From Aliiroseovarius sp. F47248L (GTDB lineage: Bacteria; Pseudomonadota; Alphaproteobacteria; Rhodobacterales; Rhodobacteraceae), in contig NZ_JALKBF010000001.1 of assembly GCF_023016085.1 (NCBI RefSeq), forward strand, positions 1,178,001-1,242,000: 64,000 nucleotides of DNA. Reading direction: 5' to 3'. The notes under the pieces were generated by a model. It searched no databases and was not told the origin of the DNA. It worked only from the letters and a program-made list of their open reading frames with translations. This document shows, piece by piece, positions 33,436-42,159 of the stretch (position 1 is the stretch's first letter; each line of letters opens with the position of its first letter). A program made the position numbers and the translations under genes.

Positions 33436-33530
33436 ACTTACCAACCTGAAAAACTTACCGACTTACTTACCTACAAACTTCCGACCTTCGGACTTGCCAA
33501 CCAACTTACCAACAAAGTGACATTCCAACC
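33436..33530. repeat. Iteron-like array (seven copies of ACTTACCNAC)
   Basis: Seven imperfect direct copies of ACTTACCAAC(C) start at 33436, 33453, 33465, 33477, 33492, 33504 and 33520. Copies 2-4 and 5-6 are spaced 12 bp apart. The array lies in an AT-rich 306-bp gap between the divergent primase/RepB-like and KfrA-like genes. This fits a replication origin or a KfrA-type operator. Confidence 0.65.
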
Positions 33531-33628
33531 TTTTCTTTTGGCACGCAAAAAACTTAGGAAGTTTGTTTTTTGGCTTTTGCCATTGAACCCACGTCTCTCC
33601 TGCAATCGCAAAACAAGGAGTAACAACG

Positions 33629-34255
33629 ATGCGCACACCCATTCATTCTGACGAAGATATCATCGCAAAAGGCACCAGTCTGACGGCGCAGCTTGGCCGG
33701 GAGATCTCGGCCACCGATCTGTTTAAAGCGCTTGGCAGCAAGGGCAAATTCTCGCGGGTTCGCGACCTGTGGGAGGAGCACATGGCAAGCCGCGAAGAAG
33801 AACAACTTGCCGAATTTCCGCTGCCAGACAGCACCCAGGCGCTGATCCAAACCGCCGTATCAGCACTGGAGCAAAGCATGGTGTCGATGCTGCGCGGCGA
33901 AATTTCACGGCTCACTGACCAGAACATCCGCCATCTGGCACTGCGCGAGCGTGATTTTGCCATGCTCGAGTCCGAGCATGCGAACACGGTCAAGAAGCTG
34001 AACACGCAGATCACTGATCTGACGCAATGCCTCGATGATCTGTCTGCGGCGGCCGAGATCAGCGAGACCGAGGGCCTCGACGGCGAACCCGACAAACCTG
34101 CGGCGATAAAACTGGCTCGGGCAAAGGGCGCCCAGGGGGCGGCTCATAGGTCTCCAAATCGACCGGTGAAGAGAACTCTGGCGCCTCGCAAGGCGGGTCG
34201 ACCTCTTCGCTCAAAGCCCACGCCAGAGCCGACGCAAAAGCAGCCCCCGTCTTGA
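33629..34255 (+). CDS. KfrA-like DNA-binding coiled-coil protein
   Basis: 208 residues. The first 55 residues (IHSDEDIIAKGTSLTAQL..., 'ALGSKGKFSRVRDLWEEHMASR') match the KfrA N-terminal DNA-binding layout. A helical, probably coiled-coil stretch follows to about residue 150, then a basic proline-rich tail. KfrA proteins bind repeated operators on plasmids and help maintenance or segregation. AAGGAGTAACAACG precedes the start. The last 197 bp overlap the 3' end of the convergent relaxase gene on the other strand. The iteron-like array is 100 bp upstream. Confidence 0.7.
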   Translation: MRTPIHSDEDIIAKGTSLTAQLGREISATDLFKALGSKGKFSRVRDLWEEHMASREEEQLAEFPLPDSTQALIQTAVSALEQSMVSMLRGEISRLTDQNIRHLALRERDFAMLESEHANTVKKLNTQITDLTQCLDDLSAAAEISETEGLDGEPDKPAAIKLARAKGAQGAAHRSPNRPVKRTLAPRKAGRPLRSKPTPEPTQKQPPS

Positions 34256-35276
34256 GGCTGTCGAATTGCGTTGCCTCTGACAGCGCGGTCTCAGCCTCAT
34301 CCACAGATTGAACCTTTCGAAGCCGGTGCTTTTCAGCATCGGCTTTATCCTTGCGGGCCGCTTCCCGCTCCAGTGCGTGCACTTCTGCGGTCAAACGGCC
34401 TTTCTCACGCTCCAGCGCCCTCAGACTGAGCCAAGACGCCCAGACAGATTCGTTATGCCTCCTCGTCTCGGCACGTCGCTTTCCAGCGCTGCTGGTATCT
34501 ACGCCTTTTTCTTCAAGGCGCCGTGATCGTTCAGCCCGGCGTGGACCCAGATGGTCCTGGGCAACCAATCCCTCCGGAGCGTCTCCCGCTTTCGCCATGG
34601 TCTCGTAGGAGCGCAGATCGACACGTGCGGACGACCCGATGCGCTTTAGCGCTGCGTTGGTGCGTTTTTCCCACTCCTGCCTGATCCTCAGGATTTCTTT
34701 CGGCCCCGTTTTCCTATCATCCAGTATCCTGGTCTTTGCTCCGAAGGTGCCGGTCAGCGGACACACCTCGCGCGTCGTCATCAGAATGTGGGCGTGGAAA
34801 TTGAGGTTGGTTAGCACTGGGTCGAAAAGCGATGCGGGATAATCTGGCTGATCCGTGGCGAATTTGCTGGCCTTGTGAAACGCTTCCATCTTCCGATCCA
34901 GAAACCTCGGCGCATGGACGTCAGCCTGGACCGCAACGCCGTATTCATCACGAAGCCAGAGGCCAAATCCTCGAATAAGTCTGACTTGATCGGCAAGCGG
35001 TAGCTCAGCCGGCAGCGAAGGGCGCAGTTCCCTGATAACCCGGGCATTGCCACGAGTCTCGGCCACTTCGGCGAGGTTCCAGAGCGATGCGGCGTTGCCG
35101 GTCCAGTTGATGAGCTCGTGAGACAATAGCCCACCGGTCTTGCTCGAGCGGAATCTCTTCCCCAGCCGCTCGTCACGGTAGGACGCGCGCGCAGTGTAGG
35201 CGGCAGATTTGACCGCGCTTCGGCCATCGGCGCGGGAATGAATGACAACTTCGAGGCGGCTTGCAGGATGTATCAT
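34059..35276 (-). CDS. MobA/MobL-family (MOBQ) relaxase
   Basis: 405 residues. The N-terminal relaxase domain has 'SRADGRSAVKSAAYTARASYRD', with a candidate catalytic tyrosine at Y27 or Y33, and the metal-binding motif NFHAHIL (H161, H163). The C-terminal half is helical and charged. MOBQ relaxases nick oriT and pilot the strand through a type IV channel. The gene starts 60 bp from the hairpin of the candidate oriT. No primase or helicase domain is fused, unlike RSF1010 MobA or Ti-plasmid TraA. The end overlaps the KfrA-like gene tail-to-tail by 197 bp. Confidence 0.85.
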   Translation of the reverse strand: MIHPASRLEVVIHSRADGRSAVKSAAYTARASYRDERLGKRFRSSKTGGLLSHELINWTGNAASLWNLAEVAETRGNARVIRELRPSLPAELPLADQVRLIRGFGLWLRDEYGVAVQADVHAPRFLDRKMEAFHKASKFATDQPDYPASLFDPVLTNLNFHAHILMTTREVCPLTGTFGAKTRILDDRKTGPKEILRIRQEWEKRTNAALKRIGSSARVDLRSYETMAKAGDAPEGLVAQDHLGPRRAERSRRLEEKGVDTSSAGKRRAETRRHNESVWASWLSLRALEREKGRLTAEVHALEREAARKDKADAEKHRLRKVQSVDEAETALSEATQFDSLKTGAAFASALAWALSEEVDPPCEAPEFSSPVDLETYEPPPGRPLPEPVLSPQVCRVRRRGPRSR

Positions 35277-35337
35277 GAATGGGATGTCGGGCCCGAATCC
35301 GACTTCCGCTCCTCAGCCCCGCCGGCCAGGCGCGCAG

Positions 35338-35384
35338 GCAAACTTCAGTTTGCGTAACTGCGCGCACGCGTGCGTATACGCACG
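35338..35384. other. Candidate oriT (MOBQ type) with adjacent palindrome
   Basis: A hairpin GCAAAC-TTCA-GTTTGC (35338-35353) is followed directly by GTAACTGCGCGC (35354-35365). The layout resembles MOBQ origins, in which an inverted repeat precedes a nic region like GTAAGTGCGCCC. Next to it lies a perfect 16-bp palindrome CGTGCGTATACGCACG (35369-35384). The site lies between the divergent relaxase and TraD-like genes, the usual place for an oriT. Confidence 0.75.
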
Positions 35385-35480
35385 TAGGCGCGCGAGGCGA
35401 ACCAAAGTTTTTTGGTTTTCTACGAGCGATGAGCTTTTCGAAGCACCACTTCCCATTCAGACACGATTGGAGGAAAGACT

Positions 35481-35762
35481 ATGTCATACCAGCAGCAAGT
35501 TGCGAAAAGTTCCCAGGGGATCGCCCAAGCAAAGGCTCGAGCGAAGGATCAGATTGCGCAGAGCAGGAAAAAAATACGCAGGGCTGAAACACGCCGAAAG
35601 ATTCTATATGGGATCGCGGTTCTTAGTTTTCTCGATGATCTGGAGCCCCAGCAAAAGGAGCGGTTGCTTGCAAAACTACATGGCAAAATCACCCATGACA
35701 GAGATCGCGAATTTCTCGGGCTGCCGGTGCAATCTCACAATAAGGGTGTTCACGCTGAGTAG
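35481..35762 (+). CDS. TraD/MobC-like mobilisation accessory protein
   Basis: 93 residues. The segment RRAETRRKILYGIAVLSFLDDL (residues 33-54) followed by 'LLAKLHG' matches the short TraD-type proteins encoded opposite MOBQ relaxases. Residues 1-32 are basic and helical. These accessory proteins help relaxosome assembly at oriT. GAGGAAAGACT precedes the ATG. The position, divergent from the relaxase with the candidate oriT between, supports the assignment; the sequence match alone is moderate. Confidence 0.7.
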   Translation: MSYQQQVAKSSQGIAQAKARAKDQIAQSRKKIRRAETRRKILYGIAVLSFLDDLEPQQKERLLAKLHGKITHDRDREFLGLPVQSHNKGVHAE

Positions 35763-35823
35763 CATGAAAGGGTTTACGCTACACAGGCTACCCAGCGTGA
35801 CGAGATGTGGAATTGGCTAAGCG

Positions 35824-36369
35824 TTATACCATTGAGCGCAAACTGGATAGATTAGCAGCACAGCCCTTTGGGTTTTGCCGCTCTGCTGCGTGAATTAAAT
35901 CAAGAGCGCGTTCTTGGGCCGCAGTAGTGATTTCCTCTGAGAAATGTATGGTTGAGGTCGCAATGATAGCAAACGCAAGTATTCTCAACAGATCCTCTGG
36001 GGTAGCGCCGAGGTCAGAGGCGATCTCAGGTGCAAGGAGAAAGACCGACGCTGCGACGCCTGCTCTTTGGGATTCAACGTCGCCAATTGCTTCGCTGATC
36101 ACATGTTGCGCGATTTCCGATTTAACCTCGCGAAACGTTCGAGATGCCAGCGCGTCTTCCAAGTATATTTGCTCGCAGAGGAAGGTGTCAGCCAAATTGG
36201 CGTAGCCATTGGTAGTGTTGCTCACCAATACCGAACCGGTGATCAGGCCGTTTAGAAAATCTTCTAAGCGAGGGATGCCGCGGTTGCGAGAGTTGGCACG
36301 CAGTGAGGCGGCGAAATAGATACCGGTGACTATGAGATTACGGCGACGAACGGCTGAGATGACTGACAT
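35824..36369 (-). CDS. Hypothetical protein
   Basis: 181 residues, mostly helical. A hydrophobic stretch (LLRILAFAIIATSTI) lies near residues 125-140. There is no signal peptide and no family is recognised. AAAGGATAATTT gives a good ribosome-binding site before the start at 36369. It lies between the mobilisation genes and the PemK/MazF-like gene, both on the element. Confidence 0.6.
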   Translation of the reverse strand: MSVISAVRRRNLIVTGIYFAASLRANSRNRGIPRLEDFLNGLITGSVLVSNTTNGYANLADTFLCEQIYLEDALASRTFREVKSEIAQHVISEAIGDVESQRAGVAASVFLLAPEIASDLGATPEDLLRILAFAIIATSTIHFSEEITTAAQERALDLIHAAERQNPKGCAANLSSLRSMV

Positions 36370-36456
36370 AAATTATCCTTTGATGGGGGGAGGCCCTGCG
36401 GCCCCGCATGTGAAAGGCGGGGTTGCGCAGTAGGCATTAGACTTGGTTTGTTGGCT

Positions 36457-36975
36457 TCAGACTGCAGATGTGAACTCTGGTCGAGATCTTTGTCGGCCAA
36501 ACAGTCCGCGGTTAGAAAAGGGGCGCTTAGCAGTCACCTTCTTATTGGGATGGATCCCTTGGCGTTCGTCTTGTGCTTCGCGAAACGGAAGCTCTTTGTA
36601 GCACTTGCTAATAAACGGAGAGGCATAGGCGGGGAGCCCACCAATCCGAGAGGTTCCGGCGCATGGCTTGATGCAGAACCGAGGATCATCTTTTCGAACG
36701 CGGATCCTGCGTTTGAATATGAAGCGAGTTGGCTTTTTCAGGTTGAATTCAGAAAGCATCTCTGGGCTGGAAGCCGTCATTTCATGGATATTTACGTCTC
36801 TGGGATCAAAGCTGCTTGTCCCGTAGGCAATCACGACTTCATCTGTCTCGTGATCTTCATGCAGAACAAAGCAAGGTCTGTTCTTCAACGCTTCGCTGCT
36901 TTTGTAGGGAAATTGAAAGGTGACAACATCACCAACGGTGATCGAACGCTGCGCGTCCGGCACAAGTGCCATCAT
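36457..36975 (-). CDS. PemK/MazF-like protein with extended C-terminus
   Basis: 172 residues. The stretch SITVGDVVTFQFPYKSS (residues 10-26) followed by 'NRPCFVLHED' and 'VVIAYGTS' resembles the MazF/PemK barrel start. The second half is basic and unlike known toxins, and the total is longer than the usual 110 residues. No antitoxin gene is seen beside it. It may be a MazF-fold protein of another function. The start is one of two adjacent ATG codons (36975 or 36972) behind GGAGCCCATC; the longer frame to 37035 lacks a ribosome-binding site. Confidence 0.5.
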   Translation of the reverse strand: MMALVPDAQRSITVGDVVTFQFPYKSSEALKNRPCFVLHEDHETDEVVIAYGTSSFDPRDVNIHEMTASSPEMLSEFNLKKPTRFIFKRRIRVRKDDPRFCIKPCAGTSRIGGLPAYASPFISKCYKELPFREAQDERQGIHPNKKVTAKRPFSNRGLFGRQRSRPEFTSAV

Positions 36976-37046
36976 GATGGGCTCCGATTTTGAGGAAGGA
37001 AATCGACGCCCTTGGGTTACCCCCCTTGCTCTCAAGGGATGTAACT

Positions 37047-37119
37047 ACTCCCTTCGAGTTTAGGTGAATGCCAGAACGTCATGACGAACGCTCTGGATTC
37101 ACTAAACTCTTAAGGGAGT
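37047..37119. repeat. Long imperfect inverted repeat
   Basis: Arm 37047-37075 (starts ACTCCCTTCGAGTTTAGG) is complementary, with few mismatches and two one-base bulges, to arm 37092-37119 (ends CTCTTAAGGGAGT). The 16-bp centre contains CGTCATGACG. A second, shorter pairing CTC-AAGGGA / TCCCTT-GAG overlaps it at 37031-37057. It lies in a 396-bp gene-free gap between the PemK/MazF-like gene and the methyltransferase. It may be a regulatory hairpin, terminator or remnant of a small transposable element. Confidence 0.7.
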
Positions 37120-37371
37120 TAAGAAGGCTAACGCCTTAGATGGAATTTTCGGCGAGCTCGTCAAGATGCTGCGGTAGAAAAAAGTTCGCCTGTTGCCTTT
37201 GGGTGTGCTTGTTCGGTGGGGCGTTTTCGATGCGTAGATGCCCGAATTTGTTGGAAAAACAGGGGCGCAGCGCACATCAATAGGTTGCATGGCCAGCAAG
37301 CTGCCAATACAAATCTTTTAGAGGGTTTTGTTTGGCGCTCGTTGTTTTCCTTTTGATTACAGGATCCTTTA

Positions 37372-40083
37372 ATGAACCCGACTGAGATTTTTGAAGCCCT
37401 TGAGAAGATCTCGTCCGAGCCATTCGATCCACTGGAATTCCCTTTTGCCTTTGCCGAGGCGACTGACGTGGCCCAGGCCGCAATTGCCAAGCTGCGAAAT
37501 GGCACGACCAACAAGTCAGACCAGCCCAGTGGTGTGCTGGTCAACAAGAAGTTCCACTATGCACCCGCCTTGGACGGCATGGTTGATGTCACACTTGAGG
37601 CCCTTCGGAACTCTAAAAAGACGACCACTGCCAAACCAGCTGTCCTGATCGCCACGGATGGCGAGATGGTCGCGGCAGAGCAGCGGATGAGCGGAGAGAC
37701 GCTTCATTGCCGTTTTGATGAGATCGGCGACAACTTTGGGTTCTTCCTGCCCGCCGCGGGCAAAGAGCGTTATGACGCGGTGCAGGAAAACCCTGTCGAT
37801 GTCAAAGCGACCGGCAAACTGGCCCGGCTCTATGACGCGCTGGCCAAAGCCAACCCCGACTGGGCCAGTGATGAGCGCCGTCACGAGATGAACCAGCTGA
37901 TGATGCGGCTGATCTTCTGCATGTTTGCCGAAGACGTGGGTATCTTCCCGGACAATCAGTTCAGTCAAATCCTGTTCAGCCACTCGGGCAACAAGGGCGA
38001 GGAAGCGCGCGAGGTGATCATCGCAGCCTTCACCGCCATGAACCGCCCCAAGAACCAGCGCGGCGATCTGCCAGGCTGGGCGGGGGAGCTGGAATACGTC
38101 AACGGTGGCTTGTTCGCCGGGGCGATTGATGCGCCCAAGTTCGATGTGCCGTCCTATCGCTATCTGCGCGATGCCTGCGATCTGGATTGGCGCGAGATCA
38201 ACCCTGACATCTTTGGCTCGATGATCCAGTCAGTCGCCGACCCCAAACAGCGCTCTGAGCTGGGGATGCACTATACCTCGGTGCCCAACATCATGAAGGT
38301 GATCGGGCCGCTGTTTTTGGATGATCTGGACGCGGATATCGAGAAAGCATGGGATAAACCTGCCGCGCTGAAACGGGTGCTGACACGGCTTGAGGGGATC
38401 CGCGTGTTTGATCCGGCCTGTGGGTCGGGCAACTTTCTGGTCGTGTCCTATCGTCAATTGCGCGAACGTGAGATGCGCATTCTGGAGCGGTTGGAAGAAC
38501 TGACGGGCGAGGGCACGAAAGAGATGTTTTCGGCCATCCAAATCGCCCATTTCCACGGGATCGAGATCACGGATTTCGCCGCCGAGACCGCCAAGTTGGC
38601 GCTGTTCATCGCCGAGTATCAGGCCAACGCGGTGTTTCGCGAGGTGTTTGGCCAAGGCCCTGCAAGCCTGCCACTGCGCGAAAGTGCGCATATCGTCTGT
38701 GACAACGCCCTGAGGGTGGATTGGGACGAGGTCTGCCCGCCACCCGGTGAGGGGGAAGAGGTGTTTATCGCGGGCAATCCGCCGTTTTTGGGGTCGACCT
38801 ATCAAAGCAAAGAGCAAAAGGCCGATCTGGCCTTTGTGTTCAAGGAGCATGTGAAGAGTTTTGCTGCGTTTGATTTTGTCGCTGCATGGTTCTTCAAAGC
38901 GTCACGTTACATTCGGGGAAGGGCGGCACGATCCGCTCTGGTTTCGACCAATTCGATTTGTCAGGGCTACTCAGTTGCCGCTTTGTGGCCGCATGTTCTT
39001 GAGCCTGATTTGGAAATTGGGTTTGCCCACAAGGATTTCAAATGGCGGAACAACGCATCAGCAAATGCAGCAGTAATTTGCTCGATTATTGGATTGCGAA
39101 ATGTGACGAGGGTTCCGAAACGCTTGTTTGCAAATGGCGTTGAAAGTCTGGTGGACAATATCAATGCCTTTTTGGTGCATGCCCCCTCTGTTTCGGTGGT
39201 CGGGACGCGCGATGGATTGTTCGGGTTACCTTCTATGGACTATGGCAATAAGCCGGTCGAAGGAGGGTTTCTTCTCATGACCGAAGAAGAGAAATCCACT
39301 TTGTTGCACGCTGAGCCACGTGTTTCGCCCTTCATACGCCCCTTTATGGGCTCCAAAGAGGTGGTAAATGGTTTCCGTCGCTATTGCCTGTGGATCACTG
39401 CGGATACATTGACTGAGGCGATGTCTATTCCTGCGATCTCAGAAAGAGTTCAAAGAGTTGAGGAATTTCGAGCGGAAAGCACTGACAAGTATGTTCGTGA
39501 AAAACTGCTCCCTCTTTCTTACCGGTTCAAGCAAGTATTTGAAGCCAATAGCCATTCTATCCTCATCCCAAGCGTGACTTCTGAACGCCGTCCGTATCTT
39601 CCAGTAGATCGGGTAGATGCGAGTGTGATCTCATCAAATCTCAACATGGCCCTCTACGACGCCCCCGACTGGTGCCTCGCGCTGATCGCTTCGCGCATCC
39701 ACCTCGTCTGGATCGCCACTGTTTGTGGAAGGCTTGAAAGCCGTTTCCGTTATTCGAACACCCTTGGCTGGAACACCTTTCCGGTGCCGAATTTCTCGGA
39801 CGATCAGCTTGAAGCGCTCAATGCTTCGGCCCGCAAGATCCTCAAAACCCGTTACAGCCATTATCCGGCCACCATTGCCGAATTGTATGACCCCGACAAA
39901 ATGCCCGACGATCTGCGAGCGGTGCATCGGGAAAACGATGAGCTGCTGGAAACCATGTATATCGGGCGGCCGTTCCGCAACGATACCGAACGGCTGGAGC
40001 ATTTATTCAAGCTCTACGCTGCCAAGATTAAACAGATTGAAAAAGATGCTGCGAAATCCAAGCGCGGCAAGAGGGGCAAATAA
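37372..40083 (+). CDS. MmeI-like class I DNA methyltransferase lacking the nuclease part
   Basis: 903 residues. Residues 1-150 align in style with the N-terminal and spacer parts of MmeI-type proteins but no D-ExK nuclease motif is visible. 'RSELGMHYTSVPNIMKVI' (residues 294-311) is motif X. DPACGSG (347-353) is motif I for S-adenosylmethionine, and NPPF (469-472) is the catalytic motif IV of N6-adenine methylases. A target-recognition region follows to about residue 800. As part of a three-gene operon it probably marks self DNA. The helicase ATG follows the stop codon without a gap. ACAGGATCCTTTA precedes the start. Confidence 0.85.
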   Translation: MNPTEIFEALEKISSEPFDPLEFPFAFAEATDVAQAAIAKLRNGTTNKSDQPSGVLVNKKFHYAPALDGMVDVTLEALRNSKKTTTAKPAVLIATDGEMVAAEQRMSGETLHCRFDEIGDNFGFFLPAAGKERYDAVQENPVDVKATGKLARLYDALAKANPDWASDERRHEMNQLMMRLIFCMFAEDVGIFPDNQFSQILFSHSGNKGEEAREVIIAAFTAMNRPKNQRGDLPGWAGELEYVNGGLFAGAIDAPKFDVPSYRYLRDACDLDWREINPDIFGSMIQSVADPKQRSELGMHYTSVPNIMKVIGPLFLDDLDADIEKAWDKPAALKRVLTRLEGIRVFDPACGSGNFLVVSYRQLREREMRILERLEELTGEGTKEMFSAIQIAHFHGIEITDFAAETAKLALFIAEYQANAVFREVFGQGPASLPLRESAHIVCDNALRVDWDEVCPPPGEGEEVFIAGNPPFLGSTYQSKEQKADLAFVFKEHVKSFAAFDFVAAWFFKASRYIRGRAARSALVSTNSICQGYSVAALWPHVLEPDLEIGFAHKDFKWRNNASANAAVICSIIGLRNVTRVPKRLFANGVESLVDNINAFLVHAPSVSVVGTRDGLFGLPSMDYGNKPVEGGFLLMTEEEKSTLLHAEPRVSPFIRPFMGSKEVVNGFRRYCLWITADTLTEAMSIPAISERVQRVEEFRAESTDKYVREKLLPLSYRFKQVFEANSHSILIPSVTSERRPYLPVDRVDASVISSNLNMALYDAPDWCLALIASRIHLVWIATVCGRLESRFRYSNTLGWNTFPVPNFSDDQLEALNASARKILKTRYSHYPATIAELYDPDKMPDDLRAVHRENDELLETMYIGRPFRNDTERLEHLFKLYAAKIKQIEKDAAKSKRGKRGK

Positions 40084-42159
40084 ATGGCTCAGATGTTGAA
40101 CGTCCAATACGGGCACAAGAAATCAGCGACCAACCCCATGGGCATGCGCGAAATGCAGGCGCGGGCCTATGCGGCGCGGGCGGCACAGTTCCTGCTGCTC
40201 AAGGCGCCACCAGCGGCGGGCAAGAGCCGTGCGCTGATGTTCATCGCGCTGGACAAGCTGCGCCACCAAGCGCGCGAGAAGGTGATCGTTTGCGTGCCCG
40301 AAACCTCAATCGGTGGATCGTTTCGCACCACGGATCTGACCAGCTATGGATTTGAGGCGGATTGGGAAGTTGAGGACAAATGGAACCTCTGTCTGACGGG
40401 CGAGGATGCGTCAGACCAAAAGGTGAAGGCCTTTGTGGAGTTCATGGGGTCGGATGCCGAAGTCTTGGTCTGCACCCATGCGACTTTCCGCTTTGCCTAT
40501 GAAAAAGTGGTCGAGGCGCAGGGGCCAGAGGCGTTTGATGACTGCTTCATCGCGATTGATGAATTCCACCATGTGTCCGCGTCTGACAACAACCGTTTGG
40601 GCGTGATCCTGCGCGCCCTGGTAACGCGCGAGAAGTGTCATTTGATGGCGATGACCGGCAGCTATTTCCGTGGCGACGCTGACCCTGTGCTGAGGCCTGA
40701 GGATGAGGCCAAGTTCACCACGATCACCTACAGCTATTATGAGCAGCTGGAAGGTTACGAGCACCTCAAGGCGTTGGGTGTGAACTATCAGTTCTATAAA
40801 GGTAATTACGTCAACGGCTTGGCGGATGTTCTGGATGTATCCCAAAAGACGATCATCCATATCCCGCATCGTGGGTCTTCGGAGGCATTTGACGACAAGT
40901 TCAACGAAGTCGGCAAGATCATGGATCTGATCGGCACCCATAAAGGGCGCGAAGAGTCGACGGGGTTTGATCTAGTTGAGACGGCTGATGGACGGCTGCT
41001 CAAAATCGCAGATCTGGTCGATGATGGGCCGGGGCGGGATATCGTCAAATCCGCGCTGTCGCGTGAGGTAAAAGGGCCTGACGGCAAACGGGATGATGAG
41101 GCAGACCGTGCGAAGGTCGATATCATCATCGCGCTCGGGATGGCCAAAGAGGGATTTGACTGGGTTTGGTGCGAGCATGCACTAACCATCGGCTATCGGT
41201 CTTCCTTGACGGAAATCGTGCAAATCATCGGCCGCGCGACCCGCGACGCCCCGGGCAAGCCACGTGCGGTCTTCACCAACCTTGTGGCAGAGCCGGGTGT
41301 TGAAACCGGCGTGGTCACAGATGCAGTGAATGACATGCTCAAGGCGATTTCAGGATCGCTGCTGATGGAGCAAGTGCTGGCACCCAATTTCAAGTTCTAC
41401 CGGCGCGAAGACGGTGACATTCGGGAGCCTGTGGTGGTGGACGGGCAGGGGAATGTCATGATCGGCATCAAGGGGCTCGTAGAGCCGCCCACAGAACGTT
41501 CCAAGGACATTTGTGAACAAGACATGCATGACCTGATGGCTGCGGCTTGTCAGGCGATGGACAAGCGCGTTCTGTCACCGGAAACGGCGCCCGAGGTCGC
41601 GACCCAGATGATTTTGACCGACATCATCGAGAAGCGATACGAAACGCTTGATGACGAAGAGGCCGAGAGCGTTCGTCAACATCTGGCTGCACACATGAAC
41701 ATTCTGACCCTGGCCAGAGATGAACAGCAAAAGGGCATGGCTGAAGCTGGATCTGTTTTTGAAGGTAAACCCGCGCCTGCTGATGAGGGGGAGGATGATG
41801 ACGATCTTGCAGGTGCGCCGAATACCCTTCTGCAAATGGTAAAGAAGTTCATCAATGTGCGAGATATCGACGTAGAACTGATAGACAGTGTGAACGCGTT
41901 TCAGGAGCGGTTTGAAGTTGCCTCCAAATCGCTGGATTCAAAGCTTCTGGCACATGTGCAATCCGCAATGGTCGCAATGCGTGTGGACATGTCCGAAGAC
42001 GAGGCACGAACGCTTTGGCCGCGTATCAAGGCATTTCGGGCATCCGAGGGGAGAGAACCCAATCCCAACTCGCCTGATGCGCTTGAAAAGCGAATGGCAG
42101 AAGCGCTGTCATGGCTAAAAGCTCAGAAGGCCAAACGCATGCGTGAGGGAACGCTGTAA
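40084..42159 (+). CDS. SF2 (DEAD/DEAH-type) helicase of the methylase-helicase-nuclease unit
   Basis: 691 residues. Walker A is A41-PPAAGKS48, Walker B with Q-motif-less start is DEFHH (159-163), motif III-like is 'MTGSYFRG' and motif VI is 'QIIGRATRD'. Two RecA-like domains span about residues 30-420. The C-terminal 270 residues are helical and unassigned, with an acidic stretch (EGEDDDDLAG). It is related in layout to the helicase subunits of restriction systems but has no nuclease motif of its own. It begins immediately after the methyltransferase stop and overlaps the next gene by one base. Confidence 0.87.
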   Translation: MAQMLNVQYGHKKSATNPMGMREMQARAYAARAAQFLLLKAPPAAGKSRALMFIALDKLRHQAREKVIVCVPETSIGGSFRTTDLTSYGFEADWEVEDKWNLCLTGEDASDQKVKAFVEFMGSDAEVLVCTHATFRFAYEKVVEAQGPEAFDDCFIAIDEFHHVSASDNNRLGVILRALVTREKCHLMAMTGSYFRGDADPVLRPEDEAKFTTITYSYYEQLEGYEHLKALGVNYQFYKGNYVNGLADVLDVSQKTIIHIPHRGSSEAFDDKFNEVGKIMDLIGTHKGREESTGFDLVETADGRLLKIADLVDDGPGRDIVKSALSREVKGPDGKRDDEADRAKVDIIIALGMAKEGFDWVWCEHALTIGYRSSLTEIVQIIGRATRDAPGKPRAVFTNLVAEPGVETGVVTDAVNDMLKAISGSLLMEQVLAPNFKFYRREDGDIREPVVVDGQGNVMIGIKGLVEPPTERSKDICEQDMHDLMAAACQAMDKRVLSPETAPEVATQMILTDIIEKRYETLDDEEAESVRQHLAAHMNILTLARDEQQKGMAEAGSVFEGKPAPADEGEDDDDLAGAPNTLLQMVKKFINVRDIDVELIDSVNAFQERFEVASKSLDSKLLAHVQSAMVAMRVDMSEDEARTLWPRIKAFRASEGREPNPNSPDALEKRMAEALSWLKAQKAKRMREGTL

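Noticed and set aside
33436..33530. Repeat array considered as a CRISPR
   Set aside because: Repeat units are 10-11 bp with spacers of 1-6 bp and no cas genes, so an iteron-like array is the better reading.
37161..37547. Minus-strand frame as an antitoxin for the PemK/MazF-like protein
   Set aside because: Half of it is antisense to the start of the methyltransferase, with no ribosome-binding site and no antitoxin-like features.
37372..37900. Nuclease domain in the N-terminus of the MmeI-like protein
   Set aside because: I looked for the D...ExK pattern of MmeI-type nucleases and did not find a convincing one, so the protein is treated as methylase only.
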